Positions 20,873-32,330 of a stretch of 64,000 nucleotides of DNA are shown in pieces. Both the position numbers and the translations under genes were made by a program. Each line of letters opens with the position of its first letter. Positions within the stretch are counted from its first letter, which is position 1. Source of the stretch: Glaciozyma antarctica PI12 (Eukaryota > Basidiomycota > Microbotryomycetes > Kriegeriales > Camptobasidiaceae). The notes beneath the pieces were generated by a model. That model was not told the DNA's origin. It made no database searches and saw only the letters and a list, made by a program, of their open reading frames with translations. Location of the stretch: assembly GCA_002917775.1 (NCBI GenBank), contig KZ627160.1, positions 623,057 through 687,056 on the forward strand. The letters are read 5' to 3'.

Positions 20873-22018
20873 CAGGCGAGTATAGGGCGAGCTGGAGGGG
20901 ATGGGACGGTTGAAAAGTGCTGGAGGAGGTCAATGGAGGAAGCCTTAAGCAGGGAGGGAGTCCTCTCTTGCTCTCCTGCCACACGCCCTCCTCACCAGCG
21001 GCTCCTCCTTTCGGTTCATTGCAGGACGCCCAGGACGCCCCAGGAGTAGCAACAGACCGTCTCAGCGCCCGACGAAGCTCGCCCGCCCGCCACCTCTCCT
21101 CGCTGCCCTCAAGCTCCCCCTCGCAGCGTCCTGGACGCCGCCGCCTTCACGCGCGAAGGGATTTGCAACCGCGCCGCCCAGAGGGCATCTGCTTCCAGAC
21201 TCGCCGCATTTTGACAGCAGCTCCTCTCGCCTTCGGATTGGGCTCGGAGTCGGCCCTGCTAGGTCGCGCGTTGCTGGTGGATTGGGCAGCGCGAGCTGGT
21301 GTGAGAGCCAGGGATCTTTCTGCAGGAGATTATGCGTACACTGGGGTGGATGCGAAGTGGGAGGAAGATCGGGAGCCTAGGGAGCGGAGGTCCAGGGGCG
21401 GTGAGCTGATGGTGACTTCCCTTGCCACCTTCGCACTGCTCTCGCGAGCCAAGGCGACGGACACCAGCTCGACAAAATAACAGCACTCAACTGCGCACTG
21501 AGTCAGCGATTGGAGCTCTGGAAGTCACCATCACCGTCCGCCGCACCATCGCATTCCGCTCGCCGCTCTCCACGACGCCCTCTCGCAGACTCCCGTCTTC
21601 CACAAGCACCTGCTCTCCCCTAAGCCTATCTTCACTCTGAATTTCTCAGCTCTGCGGCCAGCTCTTCTTCTCGCGTTGCAGCTTTCGCTTGATTCTCGCC
21701 TCCAGCGGTGCTTTTAGAATCAGCAGCTTCGCGCCGCCTGATCAAGCACTCCGACACTGGTTTCTTCAGCGCTGCTGCTAGCTTCTAGTCTCACGCGGGT
21801 TGCAAGTGCATCTGGGACGGAGGAGAACAACGGCCGAGCCTCAGGGCCAACAGCGCTGAGCAGGCGCCGTGCGAGCGACGCAGCGGTGGAGTGGCGTCTC
21901 CGGTGAGTTCCGGCAGAGCTTCAAGACACTCTCTGGCGGCTGAAGACCGTCCGTCTTTCAGGTTAGGCTTCCTGCGGCATCCTCTCTGCTCCAAGCTCAA
22001 AACGCGAAATTGTCGTCG
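20873..22018. other. Promoter region of EMC5 plus unassigned sequence
   Basis: A plus-strand open frame runs from about 20,917 to 21,480 and contains ALLGRALLVDWAARAG and DYAYTGVDAKWEED, followed by a GTGAGC donor-like site. It could be a short gene, but no family is recognised and its upstream half looks low-complexity. From 21,480 to 22,018 nothing convincing is seen; this stretch is likely promoter and leader of the bZIP gene. Confidence 0.35.
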
Positions 22019-22284
22019 ATGGCGTGCGAGCTGCGGACGACGGGAATGCTTTTTTCTCTCCCTCGCGAGGAGACCTGGAAACGCGTGTTCTCTGAGTGAT
22101 TATAAGTAGATGGACTGTAATACTCGTAGAGCAAATGAAGGAAAAACGAAGAGGAACGCGACCGCTATCGCGAAAAAGGGATCCGGGGAGGAGAGCGGGG
22201 TCCTCGCCGTGGGACGTGGACAAGGGCGTCCCTCTTTACCTTCCTCCCTCTCACCACCCCCATAGCGCAAGAGAGCACGCCTAG
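22019..22284 (+). promoter_or_regulatory. Three upstream ORFs before the bZIP start codon
   Basis: Three ATG-started short frames lie directly before the main start at 22286: 22019-22099 (26 codons), 22110-22265 (51 codons) and 22135-22284 (49 codons). The last ends with TAG, a single A, then the main ATG, and overlaps the second in another frame. No ATG other than these uORFs opens the bZIP frame. If transcription starts upstream of 22019, scanning ribosomes would meet all three first. The promoter position is not known from the sequence. Confidence 0.45.
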
Positions 22285-22285
22285 A

Positions 22286-23295
22286 ATGAACTACGACAGT
22301 TCCTTCACCCACCACTCCGACACCTGGCTCGGCACGCTCAATCTGGTCACCCCTCCTCTCTCCGCCAACCCCTCACCTACGCCGGGCCCAGAGCTAGAGT
22401 CAGACCGCACCGTATCCTCCCTCTCCTTCCCCATCGCCCCAGCCGACCTCTACGCCTCGCTCGAAGCCTGGTCGAACGTCCACTTCAACGGCCTCGACGA
22501 CCTCTCCCCTCCCGCCGCATTCCCATGCGACCTACCCGACCCGACGTTCGAGGAACGCAACTACCTCCCCTCGTTCGGCACCCTGCCAACATTCGAGGAA
22601 CAGGCGTACCTCAACCCGTTCGCGGCAGCTCAGCCGGCACTGTTCCACCTCGATGCTGGCGCGTTTGCGGCCCCGCTTGCCCACGCGCCTGCGGTTGAGC
22701 TGCAGCAGGAGGTGACGACTCCTGCGGCGCGGAAGAAGGCTGCACCTAAGGCGAAGGGAGGGAAGAAGGCGGTTGAGAAGTCCATCGAGGTCAGGCCGGG
22801 AGAGGGGGAGGAGGAGAGGTTGGCGTACGAGGAGGATAAGAGGAGGAGGAACACGGCTGCTTCGAGTGCGTGTTCTTTCTGTATTCCATGGGGCAGGGAG
22901 AGGAGCTGACGAGTGGGTGTACGTGCAGCTCGCTTCCGTGCGAAGAAAAAGGAGCGCGAAGCTATCCTCGAGTCGACGAACAAGGAGCTGAGGGATCGCG
23001 TCTCGGGACTCGAGAACGAAGTCAAGACGCTGCAGCTGGAGAACAAGTGGCTGAGGGACCTGGTCGTCAACAAAGCCGAGTGCGTTCCCATTCCTCTCCT
23101 ACTCTCCTCTTCGTCCGCACTTTTGCGCCCAAACGGCAGCTGACGAAACTTTCTCTTTGCGTTCGTCTTTGCAGTCAAGCGGAATCGGGGAAGAAGCGCG
23201 CTGCGGAAGTAGTGGAGGAGGACGGCGGTAGCTGGAAGAAGGCGAGGATCGAGGAGGGAAGCGAGTTGTGGACTGCGATTCTGGAGTCGGCGTAA
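22286..23295 (+). CDS. bZIP transcription factor (Gcn4/Cys-3-like basic region)
   Basis: The first exon (to about 22,865) encodes about 190 residues, acidic and hydrophobic with DPTFEERNYLPSFG and PTFEEQAYLNPF repeats that resemble activation patches, then a Lys/Ala-rich hinge. The basic region is split by an intron: EEDKRRRNTAAS joins to ARFRAKKKERE, giving the N-x-x-[AS]-A-x-x-[FY]-R bZIP signature. A leucine-zipper heptad series follows (LRDRVSGLENEVKTLQLEN, then KWLRDLV). The last exon ends WTAILESA. The RRRNTAASARFR basic region is shared with fungal Gcn4, Cys-3/Met4-group and Zip1-type factors, so amino-acid or sulfur control is the likely role, but exact orthology is open. The upstream ORFs strengthen the comparison with Gcn4. 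Confidence 0.88.
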
Positions 23296-23651
23296 AGGCG
23301 ACGCCTTTCGATGGTCAGGCCTAGTGAATTACATCCCGTGCGTATCGTTTCTGCAGCTGGGAGGAGAGGTGGTGATCTGCGGACGGTCAAGTTTCGAGTT
23401 TCGAGCTGGTCGTCCTGCTCGCACCTCTGCTTACTTTTGCTTCTGCTCGTCGTGCTGCAGCCTCGTCACGACACCTCTGCTATCAGCTCTGCACTGCTTG
23501 TTGTGCCCGGCGTTACGCACTTTCTTCGCAGCCAATTCGCAGTCCCTCGCTCACTCCCTCGCTCACTCCGTCGCGTCTCTCTCCACTCTCGCCGGCGATG
23601 AACGAGTAACCTGGTCCGATTAACACAAATCCAGCCTCATTTAACGCGCCT
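23296..23651. other. Convergent 3' region
   Basis: A T/C-rich stretch between the bZIP stop and the end of a minus-strand gene. No exon, hairpin or repeat stands out, apart from a short tandem CTCGCTCACTCC-like duplication near 23,546-23,570. Confidence 0.4.
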
Positions 23652-24830
23652 CTACCGCCTATAAACGTCCTTCTCCACGCCCGGCTCCTTCCTCCACCCA
23701 CATTCTTCGCATCCGCAACAACCCCACCTATCGAGCGGCCCACAAGGCATCCCAGTCTCACGATCCTTCCTCCCCAACTCCTCTGACACGTCACTCTTGC
23801 CCTCCCTCCCCATCAACGCATCAACCAGATCCCTCAACTCCGCCCTCAACATTGTCGACGCCGCCGGCGCGACCTCTGCAACGCGGAGCCAGCCTTCGAT
23901 ACGTCCTGCGGAACGACCGCCGTAGAGGAGGGCGTCGGACCAGCCGGAGAAAGTTTAGAAAGTTTCAAAGAGACGGCGAAGGCGTGGATTGCTGAGCGGC
24001 AATCCCACTCCGTATCGCACAGGTGCTTGACGGAGCGCGTTGCGGAATCCTTCGTCGCTGGGGCGTCTGCATTCGTCTCGTCAGCTTGTTCGCAGCAAAA
24101 GGATCAACACGCTTTACTTGAGAGGACGAGCGCACTTCGCAACTCCTCCTTCGCTCCGTCCAACCACCCTCGGTACCCCTCTCCCCACTCCTCAACCGCC
24201 TCCCACCTCCTTCTCCCCGCCTCAAAACGCTCCAACAGCCTCTCCAGCCTCTCCTCCCTCTCTTCCTCACGATCCCTCAACATTATCGCGACAACAGACG
24301 CTTCAATCGCCGTTCGAGCGAGCCGGTTCAGTGAGGGCAGGAGGAGCGGGAGGAGCGCTACGAGGTGGCGGGTGGCGATTCGGAGGGGTCTGCTGATAAT
24401 TCGAGATAGGTTATCATGGCGGGAGAGGAGGAGAGCGTGGTAGGAGATGAGGGAGCGGAGGTGGGATTGGAAGGCTTCGTGCAAGAAGCGTTGGGCCTCC
24501 AGGAATCCGCGGTGGGAGGCGTAAAGGAAGGGTTTCTGTGGGAGGCATCAGCGGGGCTGGGGGAGATCGAGAGGGGACTGACGGAGTAGTGGAGGGAGCG
24601 GTGGCGGAGGTCGAGGATGTCTCGTGTCGCGAACCACTGGATTGGACGGGGGATGATGGGAGGGGACGGAGGACGGAGAGCCTGGCGGGTGGGAGAAGAG
24701 GGACGGGCTGGGGCTAGGCGAAAGTTGATGCCTGCCTGTGCTGGGTATGGGAGCGCCAGGGTGAGGGAGGAGGTAGCTATTGGGGACGAGGAGTCAGGGT
24801 CCGAGAAAAGTCCGCGGAGATAAACCCGCT
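23652..24830 (-). CDS. Uncharacterised protein, interrupted by one stop
   Basis: Read on the minus strand, exons give IIPRPIQWFATRDILDLRHR, then after a 47-base intron KPFLYASHRGFLEAQRFLHE and AFQSHLRSLISYHALLLSRH. A hydrophobic stretch follows (HLVALLPLLLPSLNRLARTA), then a charged helix (EEEREERLERLLERFEAGRR). The next exon reads DEGFRNALRQAPVRYGVGLP, LSNPRLRRLFETF, then an in-frame TAA (23955-23957), then TFSGWSDALLYGGRSAGRIE and EGWLRVAEVAPAASTMLRAE, and a Cys-rich end (RWGCCGCEECGW). Both sides of the stop look like good coding sequence. No family is recognised. The 5' end near 24,780-24,830 is not settled: a clean splice acceptor exists but no in-frame ATG was found. Confidence 0.55.
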
Positions 24831-25241
24831 CACCTTTCAGTCTGCCTGCTGATTAACGCCTGGTGAGAGCCGAGGTGAACAGAAGACTGTATTGGCTGTG
24901 GGAGGAGGGAGGAGAGAAGGAGAGGGCCTTGGACGCCAAATCTCGGCGAGACTGCCGACTTGCGCAGGAGCCTCCCCCCGGCGTCCGTGGACTTAATGCT
25001 CTGAGAAAGGCAGAAGATGCGATGCTCTGCGATAGACTGAGCCGCTCCTCTCCTAGTCTCTCTTAAACACATTGCACGATGCAGAATTATTCGCTCGCGA
25101 AACGCGAGGCGGCTTCGTCCTCTCCGTTCTCTTTCTCTCTTGCTGAGCACGATGGTTCGACAGGTGCAATGCTATTAGTTGTAATGCGTAATGTTTAAAG
25201 CCCCAAACTTCCACTCAAGCGTTCCCCTCCCCCCACAAAGC
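24831..25241. other. Spacer between two minus-strand genes
   Basis: It probably holds the promoter and first exon of the preceding uncharacterised gene and the 3' UTR of the monooxygenase. No conserved frame was seen. Confidence 0.35.
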
Positions 25242-27514
25242 TCACCGCAGCGGCTTCCTCGCTTGTCCATAAATCGTCGCCGCTTCCGACCTCGTAAAGT
25301 TCCTCATCTCGACCCCCGCGTTCATCTCCACCTCCCTCACCACCTTCGGGTCCATCTCGAAGCGATCCTCGAACATCTGCGCGGTCCGCTCAAAGTGTTC
25401 GAGCTGGTTCGAGCATCAGCGAGCGTTCGGTGGGGTGAGTTGGAAGCGAGAACTGACAACGTTGGCTTCGGCGTCGAAGCGGTAGAAGTTTTGAGTGAGA
25501 GGAGTGAGGACAGAGTTGGACTTCCCCATCGAGTGCCAGTGCCAGTACTTTTGTTGCTGCGAGCCATGAACGAAGTGAGCGAAAGAAGAGTGATCGGCGG
25601 TGCCGAACGCACCTGTCGACCAGAAGCTGCAGCAGCCGCCACTCGAGGCCTTCGAAGCGTTTGGTAGACTTGAAGAGCTAGCGCGACGTCGCTGGACTTG
25701 CCGCCGGAGAGGCCGAGAGTGAGAGCAAGAACCGCCGCGTCCTCGATCGCCATGCTGCCGCCCTGAAACGACGTCTGGAGGCGAGCGTTAGAAATTTCGT
25801 GCAAGGAGGAGAAAGAGACGACAAACAGGCATCATTGCGTGAACGGCGTCGCCGATAAAAACGATCTGAGCGAAGAGGCGCGTCAGGAATGCGAGCACTC
25901 GACGTCGTGCGAAGAACTCACCTTCCCCCCTTCGCTGATCCATTCCGGTGCAGGAGATCTGAGTGTAGAAAGATTATAAGTACGACCGGCACGTTCAGCG
26001 ACGGAGAAGGACGCACTCATCCACAACAGGCCAATTCAGCGCCGAATCAAAGTGCGACACCGCAGCGACCAGAGCAGGGTCCCAATCGACGATGTCCTTG
26101 AGCACCTGTTTCGCCGACTTGCGATCTCGCCACGAAGTGCTGAGAGAAGCAGCTCCCAGAGCATCACGTCGAGTGATAGCCTTCGCACCTGAGTCAGAGG
26201 CAGCAGCGGAGCGAGCAGCAAGAAAAAAACGCACAAAAGCGAACTGGGCTCCGTTGTCGAGGGTATAGATCATGGCATGGCGGTCGTTGCCGATCCAGGT
26301 ACGCGTGTTGCCGTCGACGAGATCTAGCCGTTCATCGAAGTAAGCAAGATTCGGAGCGAAACAGGGAGAGAACTGACGAGCACAGCGCTTGTCCTTGAGA
26401 AGGCTGGCGGAGCTCATCGCACCACGGTGAACGCTATAGCCAGAAGCCATCTGAACGGTGCGTTAGCGAGCGTACTCTACGCGCGGAGAACTGGAAAGAC
26501 TGACCTTGTCCATGGGATCCTCCTGACCTTTCGGCGTGAGGAATTCCCTCGCTTTCGAATGCACACCGTCCGCAACAACAATGACCTAAACAGATTAGTA
26601 CTATCTCGCAGGATGCCAGAGTGGAAGACTCACATCGGCTCGAATAACCTCCCCCCTCGTCGTAACCAGCGCAGGCGACTCCGGAGAATCATAGTACTTC
26701 ACGACCTCCGTCTCGTACCGAATGTCGACCATCAACAACCTCGCCTCGATTCCCAGTACGCCCAAAAACTGCGCTCGATGACCCTGCAAGAGCGGTGCGT
26801 CGAATTTTTCCGGGCTGCGAAGCTCGTCAGCTTCGCCCTCGATCCTCGCGAAGGGACTCACTACGCCGTCAAATCCTCCTCAACCAGCAATTTCCCATCC
26901 TTATCCTTGACGAGCCACCATCCTCCCTTTGCGCTCCTAGCCCACATCTCGCCTCCAATCCCCCAGCGGTAGAGCAGTTTCGCCGCGTTCGCGCCGAAGG
27001 AGATTGCGTCTCCGTGCGAACTCAACCCCGTTCCTCGCTCGAGAATGGTCACTGCGAAGCCTTGTCGCGCACATGCAATCGCAATCGCCAGTCCGCCAGT
27101 GCGCAATCGGAGTCAGCGTCCGCAGAACGCTGAGGGCCGAGAAGGCGCACCGAACCCGCAGCCCACGATCACTCTGCAAGTCGCGTCAGTTGGCGCGTGA
27201 GAGAGGAACTAGGTCGAGAGGCGCACACTTTGAGCTTGTCCTGAGAGCGAAGACCTTCGAACGCGCGCTCTTCCTGCGCCGGAGCTCCAAAGAGGGAGAA
27301 GTTGCTGGAATGGACGACGGTGGGGTCGCGGGGGATCTTGACCTGCAGGAAGACGAGCGTTAGCGTGGTTGACACGGCTCATGAATGGAAATGGACGAAC
27401 GAGACGCGCTTTGGGGTAGGTCCCGCTGCTGCTGTCGGAGCGGGCGTCGCTGCTGAGGGACGAGGTCGGGGAGCTCACTCGGGAGCCAGTGAGAGCGGCG
27501 AGGAGGCGACTCAT
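25242..27514 (-). CDS. FAD-dependent aromatic monooxygenase, salicylate-hydroxylase type
   Basis: A group A flavoprotein hydroxylase that uses NAD(P)H and oxygen to hydroxylate an aromatic or related acid. The dinucleotide-binding fold is read as VIVGCGF joined by splicing to GGLAIAIACARQGFAVTILE, matching GxGxxG and a terminal acidic residue. Later come the DG-type block ADG-V-HS, AYFDERLDLVDGNTRTWIG, the SWRDRKSAKQVLKDIVDWDP helix, and the second FAD motif GKIVFIGDAVHAMMP (GD-A-x-H-x-x-x-P). TSFQGGSMAIEDAAVLALTL follows, and the tail ends SEAATIYGQARKPLR at the stop 25242-25244. An extended N-terminus of about 70-90 residues precedes the FAD fold, perhaps a targeting region; its exact splice is uncertain. 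The substrate is unknown. Confidence 0.87.
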
Positions 27515-28727
27515 CGCGGCGAGGAGGTGGGAGAGTGAGAGGGAGAGGTTTTCTCGCGCAAGACCGGGAGCTCCTTAGGGCGGAAGAACAGAGAATCTAT
27601 GCCACGAGGGAAAGGAACTCCGCGGAGATTGCAGACCCTAATCACGCGAGAGGAGTTCAACTTCAGATCAGCTTGCAAGGAAGGGGCTCTCGCTACAGCG
27701 GTAGAAGAGCTTAAGGAATGCGCGTTCTTCAGCGAAGGCTCAACGGAAGAGAACAAGCGTCGGAGCGGTCGAGAGGCGCCGAAAGCGGTGCGAAGCTGTT
27801 CGGTATCTCCTGCTTCTCAAGACGGAGAAGAACGGGCTTGGAGAGCGTTAAGAGGATGGAGCGGCAGAGGAAGCGAGGACGACGTCGAGGAACGAGAGTC
27901 GTCCTCCGAGGAGAGAGCGTTTTGATCCAGTTTCATCAAGACGTCCCGCCTTGTCTGGCGGACGGCAGGATACACAGAGACCTCCCAGCGGTATGCGAGC
28001 AGTGTTCCTCTCCCTTTTGACGCTTTCGAATCGAGAGGGACCTGCTTGAGACAAGCGGGAACGACGCGACATGAACAGCTGGCGGGCGTCAAAGCAGCAG
28101 CAAGGAGAGCGAAGCAGACAGAGAACGAAGCAGGCAGATCCCAAGATTCACCTCGTATTCCAGAACAGCAGCCCCGTACTCCCGTCACGCTCCGACTCGA
28201 ACACGCCGCAGCTCCACCTGGAGGTCCCCCTTCCCCCCTTCCCCCTTCCTCGCTGAGGCGACGCCGCGTAGCAGCTCCTACTAATCTACCGCCTACTCAC
28301 CTTTGCCCACTTCCGCCGCATAGAGAGCTTTAGAGAGCGCCTGTCAGCTGCTCCTTCCCTCCCACAGCTCCATCTCGCCAGCTCCCTCCATCCCGCAGGC
28401 TCTCCGGTCCTGAGCCTAATCCCGCCGGCGGGGCACTGTGCAGAAGCGTCTTGAAGTGCGCGGGAAGCCATAGTCGAGCAGAATGGCGCCGGCTTATCGG
28501 GATGAGATGGTCGAGGTTCATCCGAGAGCGATGCGATTGGCGTCGGGGGCTGGAGGGAAGATCGGCTCGCTACGGGCTGCTCGAAGGACCCGTCCACGCT
28601 TTGTGTTGAGCTCCTCGTGAGTGGGCGTAGCAGGAGCGCCGAAGAGCTCTTAGCTCGCCTGAGACGGCCCGACGAGAGCTTCCCCGCCCTTTGACTCCCT
28701 CCAACACACCCAACAGCACAAAAGAGG
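27515..28727. other. Intergenic between FAD monooxygenase and ILV3
   Basis: The span is 1.2 kb and holds both divergent promoters. Several open frames on both strands (for example minus 28,286-28,597) are proline/arginine/serine-rich GC artefacts without splice support or recognisable motifs. A small C/T-rich run lies at 28,220-28,255. Confidence 0.45.
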
Positions 28728-31427
28728 ATGTCAGGCGTGCAGATGTGAGCAGCTCTTCCTGCTGGTCACAGGAGCGAACGCGTTGGACTTGGGAGACGAC
28801 CCCTGCTTCGTCTCGCATCAGCCAGTGCTCCCCAGGCTTCTAGCTGACCACCCCCCACGCAGCCACGCCGTCCGCCGCGAAGAGCTCTCCGACGCTGCGC
28901 CAGTCTTGAACAAGTTCTCTCGCACCTTCACTCAGACGTACGTGCTTCCCCATCGGCGAAGGCCCCGCTCTGACCGAGCTGACCCCGTGCGCTCTCGTCG
29001 ACAGGATCGAGAATGGAGGTGCTAAAGCTATGCTCTACGCTACTGGAATGACGGAAGAAGACATGGGCAAGCCCCAGATCGGCATCAGTTCGGTCTGGTA
29101 CGAAGGCGAGTCGCTCCTCTCCCTCATCTCGACGGAGCTAACCTCAGCACCCACAGGAAACCCCTGCAACCAGCATCTACTCAGCCTCGCTCAGAAGGTG
29201 AAGGAGGGATGCGAGCTCGAAGGCCTCGTCGGATTCATCCACTCGACCGTCGGTGTGAGTGATGGACAGACGCAGGGGAACGTCGGAATGTCGTACTCGC
29301 TTCCGAGCAGGGATCTCATCGCCGATGCGGTGGAGATGATCGTCGTCGCTCAGGCGTATGATGGCAACATCAGCATTCCTGGCTGCGACAAGAACAGTGA
29401 GTGGGAGGTTCGCTCGCCTCGAGTTCGATCGCTGATCCTCCTTCGCAAGTGCCCGGAGTCTTCATGGCCGCTGCTCGACACAACAAGCCGACCGTGAGTC
29501 CTTCTGCGCTTTACCGTACTCGAATTCTCAGCCTTTGCTTTCCAGATCATCGTCTACGGAGGAACGATCCAGCCTGGAACGAGGCAGATCGACTGCCCTT
29601 CGCTCGGTTACAAGAAGGGCGACAACGTTCACATTGGAGATGCTTTCGAATCGTATGGTGAGTCCCCACCTCGCTCTAAAGATGCCTCCAGCTGATCGTC
29701 GTTCGCTGGCAGGCGCCTACGTGATGGGTACGCCCCGTCTCCGACTTCTCGCTTGCGAGATCCTGACAGCCTCTTCTCCTCGCAGGAAAGATTGGCGATG
29801 CTGAGCGGGAGGACGTAGTGTGAGCTAGTTTCGTCTCTTCCAGTATCATCACTGACCTTGCTCTGGAACAGCACGCACGCGTGCCCTGGCGCCGGAGCTT
29901 GCGGCGGTATGTTTACCGCTAATTCGATGTCCTCCTGCCTCGAAGTCCTCGGGATGTCTCTTCCGTACTCTGCCAGCATCCCGGCTGTGTATCCTGGTGA
30001 GTTCTCGCCACTGCCAAGCTGGAAATTGGAGCTCGCTGACTCTAGTCGCGATCGCAGAGAAGCAGCAAGAGTGTCTCCGCGCAGCAAAGTACATGCGCAA
30101 CCTCCTCGTCAAGGACATCAAGCCCTCGTTCGTCCATTCTCCCGATCAATTCGCCCCCGCTAACCTCTCCCCTTCCTCCCAGCGACATCCTCACCAAAAA
30201 GTCGTTCGAAAACGCGATCGTCCTCACCAACATCCTCGGAGGAAGCACCAACACAGTCCTTCACCTCCTCGCTATGGCTCGAGCGGCGAACATCGACCTC
30301 GTCGTCGACGACTTCCAGCGAATTCGTGACAAGACGCCCTTTTTGGCGAACCTCAAGCCCTCGGGGCAGTACATGATGGAGGGTACGTTCTTCCGCTCTC
30401 CTCTGCCAGCATGACAGCTGAGCTCTCGACAGACTTGCACCGAATCGGCGGGATCCCTTCGGTCCTCAAGTACCTCCTCGCCAACACGGACCTCATCGAC
30501 GGCTCTCAGCTCACCGTAACGGGCCTCACGCTCGCCGAGAACGTCGCCGATGCAGCCGACTTTGACTTTACGTCCCAAGTGCGTTCATCTTGCGCTTCCA
30601 ACCCAGTTTTGTTGACGAAGAATCACAGGACGTCCTCAAGCCGCTTTCGGACCCGATCAAGGAGACTGGACATCTCACGATCTTGCGAGGGAACTTGGCG
30701 CCCGACTCGGCCGTCGCTAAGATCACGGGGAAGGAGGGGACGGCGTTCACTGGCCGAGCGATGGTTCTTTCTTTCTCGCTCGACTCGTGTGGTAAGAAGC
30801 TGATGAACTGCGAGTAGTGCTTCGACACGGAAGCCGAGTTCTACCCTGCGCTAAAGAGCGGAAAGGTCAAGGCTGGAACGGCAGTGGTATTGCGCTACCT
30901 CGGTACGTTCTTCGAGCGCAAGGTTCGGTCGCAGCTGATCTCTCGTTCGCTCGCAGGACCTAAAGGAGGGCCCGGAATGCCCGAGATGCTCGGACCGACT
31001 GGAGCTATGATCGGTGCAGGACTCGCGAACAGCTGTTGCCTCCTCACGGACGGTCGTTTCTCCGGCGCCAGTCGAGGTTTCATCGTCGTTTGTCCCTCCC
31101 TCTTTCCCGCCTTTCCATCGCTGATCGTATCGCAGGGCCATATTACGCCTGAAGCGTTCGATGGCGGCCCTATCGCTCTTGTCGAGGATGGCGATACGAT
31201 TATCGTCGATAGCGTTTCGTGCAATATCGAGGTCGTCGTTTCCGACGAGGTATTGGCGAGGAGGAGGGAGAAGTGGCTTCAGCCGGAGAGGAAGCACACG
31301 CGAGGCGTGCTGTTCCGTTATGCTCGGGTACGTCGTCGCCGTGTGGGAAGAGGAGGGAGGAGCTGATGGGATTCGTGTGCAGGATGTTAAAGGCGCAGAA
31401 TATGGAGCGTACACCTACAAGGATTAA
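28728..31427 (+). CDS. ILV3: Dihydroxy-acid dehydratase, mitochondrial
   Basis: Makes 2-oxo acids from 2,3-dihydroxy acids in valine, isoleucine and leucine synthesis, with an iron-sulfur cluster. Clear exons start with [20 protein letters not shown], then [40 protein letters not shown] carries the first cluster cysteine. [11 protein letters not shown] supplies the second and [17 protein letters not shown] the third. Later blocks include [64 protein letters not shown] and [14 protein letters not shown]. The stop is at 31425-31427. More than ten introns are needed. The first exon is uncertain: the frame upstream of the first clear block reads [13 protein letters not shown], as in a transit peptide, but no ATG was placed with confidence. 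The start given is the nearest upstream ATG. Confidence 0.92.
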
Positions 31428-32330
31428 TCTGAGGACCGGAGCGAAGCTGTGGAATAAGGACGCTGCTGTGCGGGAAAGGCTGCTTTTCGTCCCTCCCTTT
31501 CGCTCGCTCGCTCGGAGAGAGCTCTCCTTCCCACTCTCGCGTGACTGTCGTCCCGCCTTGAATCACTCGCCACCTTTCTCAGACACGGCGCCACCAGCTT
31601 TATGACCTCAACTGCTGCGGAGGAGGGTTTGCGCTGGTACGCACCTCTCCTCTCGCGCTTTCAACAACCCCTCGCCCGGTTCAAAGACTGCTCCCTCATT
31701 AGCCTGTGCACAACGGCAAGCTGCTGGAGTCACGGAGACGCTTTCATTCCCGAGCGTTGGTCAGGGGAGCCGCGTCGGCCGGTGCCGCTCCTGCGAGTCG
31801 TGCCTCCACAGCGCGCTACTACGCCGTTCTCCAACCCACGACGATGCCGGCTGCACTACCAAAGCTACGTGTTTCTCCGCTTTCCAGCTTCGAACCTCCT
31901 CCCCCCTCGTGACCTCGCGACAGGAGAGCAGACGATGCGACACGCGTCGTTTGCACTGGGCACGCGCCCTGCTCAAAGATCCTCGCATCGTACTCCTCGA
32001 GGCCGTATTCCCAACCTTGGGTCAGTGTGGGAGGATTCGGGCGTGGGGATGAGGAGGGGGAATCGGCCCAGCCCTCGTTGCGATTGATTGGAGCGCGGTC
32101 TCTTTGCGGCCCTTCTCAGCTGATCGTCTCCCGTCCAGAGAAGCTCACTAAGAACGAAGGGAAACGCTGTTATCCTCGGATCGCAGATCTGGAGCGCCCG
32201 GTAATCTTGGACGGGGGTCAGGTGCTCTCCCTGAGCCTGCCCCCCGCAATTCTCGCTTACTTCAGGACTTGGTCGTCGAGATCGCTCTTGGGTTCCTGAA
32301 GTACACTCGAAGACTTGAAGACAAATCGAC
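31428..32330. other. Intergenic, ILV3 to acetate-transporter-like gene
   Basis: No conserved exon was recognised on either strand. The final 60 bases are A-richer than the surroundings, fitting a leader just before the next ATG. Confidence 0.45.

Noticed and set aside
28286-28597. Minus-strand 103-codon frame upstream of ILV3
   Set aside because: No motif, no introns and an amino-acid make-up like other shadow frames.
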